Part shown: one piece after another, positions 42,897 to 51,967 of the stretch
Layout: each line of letters starts with the position of its first letter
How positions within the stretch are numbered: the stretch's first letter is position 1
DNA from: Stenotrophomonas maltophilia
GTDB lineage: Bacteria > Pseudomonadota > Gammaproteobacteria > Xanthomonadales > Xanthomonadaceae
Assembly: GCF_039555535.1 (NCBI RefSeq)
Contig: NZ_CP154630.1
Location: forward strand, 4,539,001 to 4,603,000
Length of the DNA stretch: 64,000 nucleotides
Direction: 5' to 3'
Notes under the pieces: model-generated
The model's input: the letters and a program-made list of their open reading frames with translations, nothing else
The model's database searches: none
Told to the model about the DNA's origin: nothing
Position numbers and translations under genes: made by a program

Positions 42897-43885
42897 AACA
42901 GGAACAGTTCGTCGCCCGTTACCAGCAGGAATGGCAGGACCTGGAACAGTGGCTGCTGCTGCGTGCCGGCGCCTCGCGCCGTGCGCGCCGCAAGGCCAGC
43001 GGCCTGGCACTGGACGATGCCACCGTCCCGCAACGCTATCGGCGCCTGTGCCAGCAGCTGGCGCTGGCCCGCGAGCGCGGTTACAGCCCGCAGCTGGTCC
43101 AGCGCCTGCAGCAGCTGATGCAGCAGGGCCACAGCATGCTGTACCGCACACGGCCGACGCGCTGGCGCGCCGCGCTGGAATTCCTGGTGGCCGACTTCCC
43201 GCTGCTCGTGCGCAGCCAGGCACGCAGCATGTGGGTAGCGCTGGCGATGTTCGCGCTGCCGGCAATCGCCTGCTTCGTGCTTGCACAGGTCTACCCGGAC
43301 CTGATCCACACGCTGATGGACAACCGCCAGATCGCCGCGATGGAGCGCATGTACGACCCTGCCGCCGAACGACTGGGCCGCGACAGCGGCACCGACTGGA
43401 TGATGTTCGGCCACTACATCCTCAACAACATCAGCATTGCCCTGCGCACGTTCGCCAGCGGCCTGCTGGCGGGGCTGGGCACGCTGCTGGTGCTGCTGTT
43501 CAACGGCGTCACCATCGGGGCGGTGGCCGGCCACCTGCAGCACATCGGGCACGGTGGACCGTTCTGGCGCTTCGTGGTCGGCCACGGCGCCTTCGAGCTG
43601 ACCGCGATCGTGATCGCCGGCGGTGCCGGCCTGCAGCTGGGCATGAAACTGCTGGCACCGGGCCGGCGCAGCCGCCTGGATGCGCTGGTCGACGGTGGAC
43701 GCATCGGTGCCCGGCTGTGCCTGGGCGTGGCGTTCATGCTGCTGGTCGCGGCCTTCATCGAAGCGTTCTGGTCGTCGATCGCCGAAGTCCCCGCATGGAT
43801 CAAGTTCAGCGTCGCCGGAGTGCTCTGGGCCGGCGTGCTGCTGTGGCTGTGGCGTGGCGGGCGTGGAAGCGGCCATGCGCATTGA
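42893..43885 (+). CDS. SpoIIM-like membrane protein
   Basis: This 330-residue protein has a soluble N-terminal helical part (residues 1-100) and a SpoIIM/DUF95-like membrane part of five or six segments. The family stretch is HYILNNISIALRTFASGLLA near residues 175-194, followed by LFNGVTIGAVAGHL and a FELTAIVIAGGAGL segment. SpoIIM is a sporulation protein in Bacillus. In Gram-negative bacteria the family travels with MoxR/DUF58/DUF4129 genes, as here. It overlaps RDD upstream (4 bases) and the DUF4129 gene downstream (11 bases). Confidence 0.85.
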   Translation: MKQEQFVARYQQEWQDLEQWLLLRAGASRRARRKASGLALDDATVPQRYRRLCQQLALARERGYSPQLVQRLQQLMQQGHSMLYRTRPTRWRAALEFLVADFPLLVRSQARSMWVALAMFALPAIACFVLAQVYPDLIHTLMDNRQIAAMERMYDPAAERLGRDSGTDWMMFGHYILNNISIALRTFASGLLAGLGTLLVLLFNGVTIGAVAGHLQHIGHGGPFWRFVVGHGAFELTAIVIAGGAGLQLGMKLLAPGRRSRLDALVDGGRIGARLCLGVAFMLLVAAFIEAFWSSIAEVPAWIKFSVAGVLWAGVLLWLWRGGRGSGHAH

Positions 43886-45497
43886 CCGCCTTGACGTGGT
43901 GCTGCGTGCACGCAGCGGCTGGGAGGCGATGGAGCTGGGCAGTGCCCTCGCCCGCCGCCATGCGCGCGCCGTGTGGGGCAGCTGGCTGCTGGCCAGTGCT
44001 CCGTTGTTCGTGATCTTCAACGCGCTGGGATGGTGGCTGGATGCCTTCGGCTGGGCCTGGCTGGCGATGTGGTGGTGCAAGCCACTGTTCGAGCGTGCGC
44101 CGCTGTATGTGCTGTCACGCGGCATCTTCGGCGAACCGGTCAGCACGCTTTCGGCGCTGCGTGCGCAGCGCCACTGGGGCAACTCCGGTTTCTGGGGCTA
44201 CCTGGGCTGGCGTCGTTTCAGCGTGCTGCGCAGCCTGTGTCTGCCGGTGAACCTGCTGGAAGGCAACGCACCGGGCCAGCGCGGTCCACGCCGCCGTGCG
44301 GTGGCGGCCGGCGCCGCAGGTGCGGCGACAGTGCTGACCGTGACCTGCATGGCGTTCGAAGCGGTGCTGGTGTCCGGTGCCATCGGTGCAGTGTTCATGT
44401 TCATGCCACTGGACCTGATGTCCGAATCCTGGCGTGCGGCGTGGGACATGATCGGCAAGGACACGCCGGCCTGGGCACGTTTCGGTTTCAATCTGGCCTG
44501 CTGGCTGGCCTCGGCGCTGATCGGCCCGTTCTTCGTCGGTGCGGGCTTTGGCCTGTACTTGAACCGGCGTACGCAGATGGAAGCCTGGGACGTCGAAATC
44601 GCCCTGCGCCGCCTGCGCGATCGCCTGCTGCCGGCAGCGTCGACGCTGGCCCTGCTGCTGTGCCTGGCACTGCCGCTGGTCTCCGCACCGGTGCACGCCC
44701 AGGACGCAGATGCCGAGCCCGGACGCGCCATGGGCAAGCCCAACGACAGCGGCATCGCCTCCGAAGAGGACGACGAAGAACCGACCATCGACCCGGCCAA
44801 CACGCCAGCCACCATCTTCGGTGGCACGCCGGTGGACACTGCTGGTTTCCGCCAGGCGGTGAATCGCGCCTACGAGGATCCGCTGCAGCGCCCGACCCGC
44901 CAGGTCACCCGCTGGAAGCCGATCGAACAGGCCAAGGAAAAAAAGAAGGACGACAAGCAGCTGCAGAGTGACAGCAGCCCCCGGGGCGAACGCAAGGCGC
45001 GCAAGGAGGGCATCGCCTGGCTGGCACGGTTGGCCGAGTGGGGCCTGTGGGGCCTGCTGGGCATCCTGCTGCTGGTGCTGCTGCTGACGGCCCGGATGTG
45101 GTTGCCCTGGCTGCGCGGCAGCGGCCGGCGCAAGGCCGATGCACCACCGCAGGTGATGGAGGAACAGGTGGAACTGCCCCTGGTGCTGCCGCCGGACGTG
45201 GCCACCCAGGCCGGCCTGCTCTGGGACCAGGGGCGCCCACGCCAGGCGCTGGCCCTGCTCTACCGTGCCAGCGTGCGCACCGTGGGCGAGCGCAGCGGCA
45301 TCGCGCTTCCGCCGGGCGCCACCGAAGCACAATGCCTGCGCGCATCGCGACGCATGCCTGACGCCATCGACCGTGACCTGTTCGCGCGCATCGTTCGCAT
45401 GTGGCAGTACGCGGCTTACGGTGGCCGCCTGCCCAGCCGCAGCGATTTCGACGCACTGGCCGCAACGCTGCGCCAGCAGTACCGGTGGCAGGCATGA
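43875..45497 (+). CDS. DUF4129 membrane protein
   Basis: This is a 540-residue membrane protein. The N-terminal half (about 1-275) has several hydrophobic segments. A polar, acidic-then-basic region follows (SEEDDEEP, then EKKKDD), with a lone membrane helix near residue 390-410. The C-terminal 110 residues are DUF4129-like (QAGLLWDQGRPRQALALLYR, then RIVRMWQYAAYGGRLPS). DUF4129 domains often end transglutaminase-type proteins, but no transglutaminase domain is present here. ATG 43875 overlaps the SpoIIM-like stop; the end overlaps the next gene by ATGA. Confidence 0.8.
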   Translation: MRIDRLDVVLRARSGWEAMELGSALARRHARAVWGSWLLASAPLFVIFNALGWWLDAFGWAWLAMWWCKPLFERAPLYVLSRGIFGEPVSTLSALRAQRHWGNSGFWGYLGWRRFSVLRSLCLPVNLLEGNAPGQRGPRRRAVAAGAAGAATVLTVTCMAFEAVLVSGAIGAVFMFMPLDLMSESWRAAWDMIGKDTPAWARFGFNLACWLASALIGPFFVGAGFGLYLNRRTQMEAWDVEIALRRLRDRLLPAASTLALLLCLALPLVSAPVHAQDADAEPGRAMGKPNDSGIASEEDDEEPTIDPANTPATIFGGTPVDTAGFRQAVNRAYEDPLQRPTRQVTRWKPIEQAKEKKKDDKQLQSDSSPRGERKARKEGIAWLARLAEWGLWGLLGILLLVLLLTARMWLPWLRGSGRRKADAPPQVMEEQVELPLVLPPDVATQAGLLWDQGRPRQALALLYRASVRTVGERSGIALPPGATEAQCLRASRRMPDAIDRDLFARIVRMWQYAAYGGRLPSRSDFDALAATLRQQYRWQA

Positions 45498-46674
45498 GCC
45501 CGCGCCTGTTCTGGTCGTTGCTGCTGGGCGTGCTGGTGCTGTTCGGCGTGCCGCTGACCATCCTCTACCTGCGCACGCATGAGCGCGTGACCGAGACCAT
45601 CCGGCTGCCACCGCAGGGCGAGGCGGCCTACAACCCGCTGTACGTGCTCGGCCAGGCCCTGCGTGCCGACGGCATCGACGTGCATTCACTGCCCCGGCTG
45701 GACCTGCAGCAGATGACGCTGGGGCCGCACGATACGGTGGTGCTGCTGCAGGACAGCAGCGAACTGCCGCCGCCCGTCGCCAATGCCCTGCTGGATTGGG
45801 TCGAGGATGGTGGACACCTGCTGGTACGCACGCCGCCACCGGCCGAGGACGACGCCAGCAGCTCGCAGGGTCCGTTGCTGGACCGGCTGGGCGTGGACAG
45901 CCTGTTCCAGCGCAGCGACTGCCAGCCTTTCCATGTCGATGATGATCCGGGCCACGTTGAATTCTGCGGTGGCCGCCGCTTTACCCTGGGCTTTGCGGCC
46001 AGCGCGCAGGCCGAACGCCGTTGGGGCGGTGATCGCGATCTCGTGTACGCACGCCTGCGCCATGGCCAGGGCAAGGTGAGCGTGCTGGCCGACATGGACT
46101 TCATGCGCAGCGAGGTGGATTCACCGGCAGCGCGCCTGGCCTCGGCCGGCGGCAACGCCAGCGATGGCCTGCACGATGCTTCGCACCGCGACCTGACCCG
46201 CTATCTGCTCGACCCGAACTACGGCAAGGGTACGGTCTGGCTGATCTACGCCAGCCGCCCGCCATCGTTGTGGGCACGCATCTTCTACCAGGGCTGGCCA
46301 CTGTGGGCGCCACTGCTGCTGGCCCTGCTGGGTTGGCTGTGGAGCCGCTCGCAGCGCTTCGGCAGCCTGCAACCGTCGCCGGTGCTGGAACGCCGCTCGC
46401 TGCTGGAGCACGTGCGCGCCAGTGGCGAACTGCTGCTGCGTTTCGGCCACGGTATGCGCCTGTACGACGCCGTGCTCGCCCTGTTCCTGCATCGCCTGCG
46501 CCTGCGCGCGCCGGTTGCCGCCGCGCTCGATGGCGCACCGCGTGAGCAGGCCATCGCCGCACTGCTGAAGTGGCCACAAAGCCGCGTCGCCAGCGCGCTC
46601 ACACCGCCTCCGCCGCACGATTCCTCCGCCCTGCGCGAGCGCATCCGCTTGCTGCTCCAGATGAGATCCCTGCT

Positions 46675-46678
<4 letters not shown>
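45494..46678 (+). CDS. DUF4350 protein
   Basis: This is a 394-residue protein with an N-terminal membrane anchor (LFWSLLLGVLVLFGVPLTIL). Its DUF4350 domain reads YNPLYVLGQALRADGIDVHS, then DTVVLLQDSSELPPPVANAL and DWVEDGGHLLVRTP. A second membrane helix lies near residue 270 (PLWAPLLLALLGWLWS), with a helical tail. The domain resembles glutamine-amidotransferase-like folds without the catalytic Cys, so it may bind rather than cut. It overlaps its neighbours by four bases on each side. Confidence 0.83.
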
Positions 46679-47657
<979 letters not shown>

Positions 47658-47661
<4 letters not shown>

Positions 47662-48956
47662 GGCCTGCCCCGCTGCTGCTGGCGCTGTTGCTGGCCTGGG
47701 CCGTCCTGGGCGGCCTGGTGCTGGGCGGCCTGCTGCCACGCTGGAGTTGGGCGCTGGCTGCGGTGGCGATTGCCGTGCCGGCGTTGATGGATCTGTGGCG
47801 GCAGTCACGGCGTCCATCGCCGCAGGTGCAGCGCGAACTGCCCGAAGCGCTGGCCCTGGGTGTGCGCCGCGAGGCCGCGCTGCGCCTGCAGGCGGACGCA
47901 GCGATGACGGTGCAGGTGTTCGACCTGGTCCCCGGCGGCTGGCCGCTGGAATCGCTACCGCAGCGCGTGCGCCTGCAGCCCGGCAGCGCCTCCACCCTGC
48001 ACTACCACCTGCAGCCGCTGCAGCGTGGGCGCTTCCGCTTCGACGGTGTGCATCTGCGCATGCGCTCGCCATGGCGGCTGTGGTGGCAGCAACGCACCCT
48101 GCCACCGGCGCTGGACGTACGGGTCTATCCGAACTTCGTGCCGCTCACCCGCTTCGCTCTGTTCAGCGCCGACCAGGCATCGCGCCTGGTGGGTGCGCAC
48201 GTGAAGCGTCGCCGTGGTGAAGGCACCGACTTCCACCAGATGCGCGAATACCGCGTGGGCGACAGCCTGCGCCAGCTCGACTGGAAGGCCACCGCACGGG
48301 CGCGCAAGCTGGTCTCGCGCGAGTACCAGGACGAGAAGAACCAGCAGCTGCTGCTGATGCTCGACAGTGGGCGGCGCATGCTGGCCAGCGAAGGCGGTCT
48401 CTCGCATTTCGACCACGCCTTGAACGCCTCGCTGGTGGTGGCGTACCTGGCATTGCGCCAGGGCGATGCCGCCGGCCTGTTCGCTGCCGGTGGCGAGCGC
48501 CGCTGGGTGGCGCCGCAGCGTGGCATGGGCACGGTCGAGCACCTGCTGCGTGCCAGCTACGACCTGCAGCCGCGCGCGGTGGCCACCGATTACCTGGCCG
48601 CCGCCACCGAGGTGTCGCTGCGCCAGCGCCGGCGCGCACTGGTGATGCTGGTCAGCAACGTGCGCGACGAAGACATCGAGGATCTGCTGGCGGCGGTGCG
48701 CCTGCTGCAGAAACGCCATCTGGTGTGCGTGGCCAGCCTGCGCGAGCGCGAGCTGGACGGCGCACTGGAGGGCGACGTGCAGACGCTGGAGGATGCCACC
48801 CAGGCCGGTGCCGCCGCACTGTACCTGCAGCAGCGCGCGAAGGCGCACGACGCGCTGCGCAGCGAGAAGGTGATGGTGCTGGACGTGACCGCCGACGCCC
48901 TGCCCGGCGCGCTGGTGGAGCGCTACCTGGCAGTGAAGCGCGAAGGGCTGCTGTAG
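47658..48956 (+). CDS. DUF58 protein, partner of MoxR
   Basis: This is a 432-residue membrane-anchored protein. Two short hydrophobic segments open it (LLLALLLAWAVLGGLVLGGL and WALAAVAIAVPALMDLW). The DUF58 core reads EGTDFHQMREYRVGDSLRQL, followed by DWKATARARKLVSREYQDE. A VWA-like fold then carries LLMLDSGRRML, with a partly kept MIDAS start (D-S-G instead of D-x-S-x-S). It is the last gene of the run. Confidence 0.9.
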
Positions 48957-48971
48957 TCCTGCGCTTGACCC

Positions 48972-48996
48972 AAGCCGAGCATGGGCTCGGCTCTAC
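48972..48996 (-). repeat. SMAG-like palindrome, first of a pair
   Basis: Minus-strand GTAGAGCCGAGCCCATGCTCGG unit after the DUF58 gene. Confidence 0.8.
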
Positions 48997-49012
48997 AGGA
49001 ATCGGGCTGTCT

Positions 49013-49038
49013 GTAGAGCCGAGCCCACGCTCGGCTGC
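49013..49038 (+). repeat. SMAG-like palindrome, second of a pair
   Basis: Plus-strand GTAGAGCCGAGCCCACGCTCGG unit, 16 bases from its partner. Confidence 0.8.
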
Positions 49039-49060
49039 CACATCAACCCACGCATGGTGT

Positions 49061-49083
49061 TGCCGGCCAGTGGCCGGCACTAC
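49061..49083 (-). repeat. SMAG-like palindrome (GCCGGCC form)
   Basis: TGCCGGCCAGTGGCCGGCACTAC; GTAG on the minus strand. It touches the stop end of the zinc-ribbon gene. Confidence 0.65.
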
Positions 49084-49700
49084 CCCTGCAGCAATCGCCG
49101 CTGCAACCGCTCCACCGCACGCTGCAGCAGCACCCGGTTGCGGGCCAGCTTCATCCACTGCGGCAGGCGCGAGAACATCGAACGATGATGGCCGCTGCCT
49201 TCGCGCAGTCTGGCCGCGGCGTAGTCGTGCAATGCCTGCAGATGCTCGGCGTTATACGCCCACAGCAGGCCAGCCGAGGTTTTTTCCACCAACCTCAAAG
49301 GCAGGCCGAAGTCCGGGTCGATGGCTTCGTTGCCACGCCAGCGCGACCGGGTGACCTCGACATCGCTGCTGCGCCCACATTGGCTGCAGTCCGCGGACAG
49401 CACCCGCAGCGCAGATGTCTCTCGAGCGCGGCGAACTTCAGCGCTTACCCATTTGTGGCCGCAGTAGCCGCAAGGACGGTAGCCGCAGTAGCGCACCGGT
49501 CCTACCCAGTCTCCGGAGCCACAGCGGCTGCAACCGCAGCCGCCGTTCAATGCCTGGCTGCAACCCAGGCACCGGAAGCGGCGTGAATCAGGCGTACCTA
49601 CCACCCAACCCGGCGTGTCACATCGATTGCAACGCACCGCCACCCGGTCTGCATAGCGCAGCAGTGAGTGACCGTCGTCCCGGTGGCGCCCTGCCACCAT
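49080..49700 (-). CDS. Cys-rich zinc-ribbon protein coupled to ygiC
   Basis: I do not recognise a named function. The 206-residue protein has at least three Cys-pair groups that look like zinc ribbons: CNRC with CLGC, then CGCSRC with CGYC, and CSQC. The second half is helical: LLWAYNAEHLQALHDYAAAR, then FSRLPQWMKLARNR. The start ATG at 49700 shares one base with the ygiC stop (TGATG), so the genes are coupled. No catalytic motif is seen. It could bind RNA or DNA, or a protein partner. Confidence 0.78.
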   Translation of the reverse strand: MVAGRHRDDGHSLLRYADRVAVRCNRCDTPGWVVGTPDSRRFRCLGCSQALNGGCGCSRCGSGDWVGPVRYCGYRPCGYCGHKWVSAEVRRARETSALRVLSADCSQCGRSSDVEVTRSRWRGNEAIDPDFGLPLRLVEKTSAGLLWAYNAEHLQALHDYAAARLREGSGHHRSMFSRLPQWMKLARNRVLLQRAVERLQRRLLQG

Positions 49701-50878
49701 CAGACGTAGATCCGCGTCGGCGCCTCGTCGACGATCGCGTGCGGCACGAAACGCGCGCTGTCGCGGGTGATCGCGCTGTCGTCCTCGCGGATGCCGATGC
49801 CGCAGGCGTGGTCGCCGATCACCCAGCTGCCGATCAGCGGGTAGCCGCCTTCGAAGCGGGTCAGCGGATGCGCGCGCTGGATGATCGCGGGGCCATCGTA
49901 GGGGCCGTCGCTGCGCTGGGTGCTGCCATCGGCGAGGTGCATCTCGATGTTGGCGCCCTCGCGTGAGAACAGCGGCTTGCGCACCCAGCCCGAGGCCAGC
50001 GTGCTGCCGTCATCGAAGTGCGCTTCCAGCAGGTTCGGATGGCCCACGTTGCGCTGCCACAGCAGCGGCAGGATGCCCTTGTTGCTCAGCACCGCCTTCC
50101 ACGCCGGTTCCAGCAGCTGCATGCCCGAACCGGGAAGCGCGCGACCGAATTCCTCGGCCATCAGGTCTTCCAGCGGGTACAGCTTGAACAGCGTGCCGAT
50201 CACCGAATCGTCCAGCGCGGTGAAGCGGCCGTCCTCGGACAGACCGATGTCCTCGACGGCGATGGCCTGGCCATGCAGGCCGGCCTGCGAAGCGCAGTCG
50301 CGCAGGTAATCGACGGTGCCACGGTCTTCTTCGGAACTGCCCACCGCGCTGAAGTACAGCGGCGGCGGCAACTGCTTGGCCAGTTCGCCGAAGCGCTCGA
50401 CGAGCGCTTCGTGGATCGCGTTGAACTGGTCGGCATGCTGCGGCAGGCGGCCGGCATTGCGCTGGTCCTCCAGCCACTGCCACTGGAAGAAGCTGGCCTC
50501 GAACAGCGAGGTCGGCGTGTCGTAGTTCAGTTCGTACAGCTTGGCCGGACCGGTACCATCGTAGGCCAGGTCCAGGCGGCCATAGAGGTGTGGCTGACGC
50601 TGGCGCCAGCTGTCGGCGATCCAGTCGCGGTAATGCGACGGAATCGCCAGCTGGTCCATCAACCGTTCGCTGCCGATGACATCACCGACCAGGTCCAGCG
50701 CCATCTGGTGCAGCTCGGCACTGGGGTCTTCGATGTCCTGTTCGATCTGGCGCAGGGTGAACGCGTAGTACGCGCTTTCATCCCAGTACGGCTGACCATC
50801 GATGGTATGGAAACGGAAACCCGCTTCCTCCGCACGAGCCCGCCACTGGGCACGCTCGGCAATCCGGATGCGCTGCAT
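49700..50878 (-). CDS. ygiC: YgiC-like glutathionylspermidine synthase family protein
   Basis: This is a 392-residue ATP-grasp-type amide ligase of the glutathionylspermidine synthetase C-terminal family. Visible landmarks: GRLDLAYDGTGPAKLYELNY near residues 99-118, PTSLFEASFFQWQW, SGWVRKPLFSREGANIE with the Lys/Arg of the ATP site, and IGSWVIGDHACGIGIRED near the end. YgiC and YjfC of E. coli lack the amidase half, as here. The substrate is not known. ATG 50878 starts the family part. The gene follows the ygiB-like gene by seven bases. Confidence 0.9.
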   Translation of the reverse strand: MQRIRIAERAQWRARAEEAGFRFHTIDGQPYWDESAYYAFTLRQIEQDIEDPSAELHQMALDLVGDVIGSERLMDQLAIPSHYRDWIADSWRQRQPHLYGRLDLAYDGTGPAKLYELNYDTPTSLFEASFFQWQWLEDQRNAGRLPQHADQFNAIHEALVERFGELAKQLPPPLYFSAVGSSEEDRGTVDYLRDCASQAGLHGQAIAVEDIGLSEDGRFTALDDSVIGTLFKLYPLEDLMAEEFGRALPGSGMQLLEPAWKAVLSNKGILPLLWQRNVGHPNLLEAHFDDGSTLASGWVRKPLFSREGANIEMHLADGSTQRSDGPYDGPAIIQRAHPLTRFEGGYPLIGSWVIGDHACGIGIREDDSAITRDSARFVPHAIVDEAPTRIYV

Positions 50879-50885
50879 GGACCGG

Positions 50886-51458
50886 TCAGCCGCCGTAGCT
50901 GCCGCTGGTGCTGCGGCGCGCGCTGGTGTTGCCGAAGCCACCACGGCTGGCAGTGACCGCACGGTTCGGCTCGCTGGTGACCGGGGCCAGGCCGGCCTTG
51001 CCCGCGCCGATGCCGCTGGCGGTGTTCAGGCCACCGGTGCCACCCGGTGCCGGGCGCGCCCAACCCGCATTCTTGTCCTGGTAGGCCGGCGCCGACGCCG
51101 GCGCCTGCGGGGCCAGGCCGCCGCGGTTGCTCAGCATCTGCGACATGAAGAAGCCCATCATCATCGGGCCGATGAACGAGGTACCCGCCGACGTGTGCTG
51201 CTGCACGCACTGTTCCGGCTTGTAGTCCTTCTCGCAGGCTTCCTTGCTGGCGTACTTCGGCGCCGCATCGGCGGCCTGCTTCTGCGCTTCGGCGAAGGCA
51301 TTGCGGCACGACGACGGATCGCCGGTAGCCTCGGTGCAGGCCTCGACCGAGGTGTACAGGCCTTCCTGCACCTTCACCTCCGGCTCCTTCTGGCAGGCGG
51401 TGAACAGCAGCGGCGCGGCGCTCATCAGCAGCAACGCGGTGGTGCGGGAACGTTTCAT
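50886..51458 (-). CDS. ygiB: YgiB-like DUF1190 lipoprotein
   Basis: This is a predicted lipoprotein of 190 residues, partner of YgiC. The signal [22 protein letters not shown] gives the lipid Cys at 22. The DUF1190 core reads [20 protein letters not shown], then [15 protein letters not shown], with paired Cys residues. The tail is rich in Gly, Ser, Ala and Arg. ygiB-ygiC pairs are widespread in proteobacteria. The operon start faces the repeat-rich gap before ilvD. Confidence 0.88.
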   Translation of the reverse strand: MKRSRTTALLLMSAAPLLFTACQKEPEVKVQEGLYTSVEACTEATGDPSSCRNAFAEAQKQAADAAPKYASKEACEKDYKPEQCVQQHTSAGTSFIGPMMMGFFMSQMLSNRGGLAPQAPASAPAYQDKNAGWARPAPGGTGGLNTASGIGAGKAGLAPVTSEPNRAVTASRGGFGNTSARRSTSGSYGG

Positions 51459-51595
51459 GGCCTCATGCCCTGTCGACGGATCAATGCCCCAATGATGCCA
51501 AATCCGGGCCAGCAACCGGAATCGGCAAAGTCCGAAAGATGAACGGACTTTCATTTTCGTCGTTCCCCATCTTCCACGCATGGCATGGATCCATC

Positions 51596-51619
51596 GTGTC
51601 GACCAAGGTCGACACCTAC
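51596..51619 (-). repeat. SMAG-like palindrome (TCGACC form)
   Basis: GTGTCGACC AA GGTCGACACCTAC; minus-strand head GTAGGTGTCGACC. Confidence 0.6.
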
Positions 51620-51664
51620 CAGGAGCAGAGCGCCGGCCCCGACAGATCGCAGGAAACTGTCGAA

Positions 51665-51766
51665 GGCGGGGTGGGTCCGCTGGCGGGGGTGTCCGCGGCA
51701 TGGATGCCGCGGCCAAGCCCCCAAGGACGGGTTTACGGCGCCCCCCGCCAGCGGACCCACCCCGCC
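51665..51766. repeat. 25-bp perfect inverted repeat with inner palindrome
   Basis: Positions 51665-51689 are the exact reverse complement of 51742-51766, with no mismatch. Inside, CCGCGGCAT (51693-51701) and ATGCCGCGG (51704-51712) form a second hairpin. No T-run follows on either side. It could be a dispersed palindromic element or a strong cruciform in the shared promoter region. Confidence 0.8.
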
Positions 51767-51784
51767 TCCCGCAGGAAGCCCGCC

Positions 51785-51856
51785 GTTGCTTCAGCTGTTG
51801 CTTCGGCTGTTGCTTCGGCTGTTGCTTCGGCTGTTGCTTCGGCTGTTGCTTCGGCA
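51785..51856 (+). repeat. 12-bp tandem repeat, six units
   Basis: The unit is GTTGCTTCGGCT. Units 2 to 5 are identical; unit 1 (A for G at position 9) and unit 6 (A at the last position) differ by one base each. The array ends 111 bases before the ilvD start codon. The unit length is a multiple of three, so every frame stays open. Confidence 0.9.
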
Positions 51857-51967
51857 GGTGCCGGGCGCAGCCCGGCCGGACCATCTCCGGTGGTTGCAGC
51901 AGCAACCGAAAAAATTGGCCATGATCAGGCGACCCCCACGTCGTACGGCCCGCCCGTTCCGCCAGCC

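Larger units (their letters stand above)
51459..51967. other. 509-base gap between divergent ygiB and ilvD genes
   Basis: No gene is supported here. The gap holds a GTAG-type palindrome (51596-51619), a nested inverted repeat (51665-51766) and a 12-bp tandem repeat (51785-51856). The promoters of both operons must lie here. An open frame runs through into ilvD but its composition follows the repeats. Confidence 0.7.

Noticed and set aside
51785..51856. CRISPR array
   Set aside because: The 12-bp units are directly adjacent with no spacers, and no cas gene is in the window.
51539..51967. A 143-residue N-terminal extension of IlvD
   Set aside because: It would be encoded by the inverted and tandem repeats. 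IlvD proteins begin at the [12 protein letters not shown] stretch.
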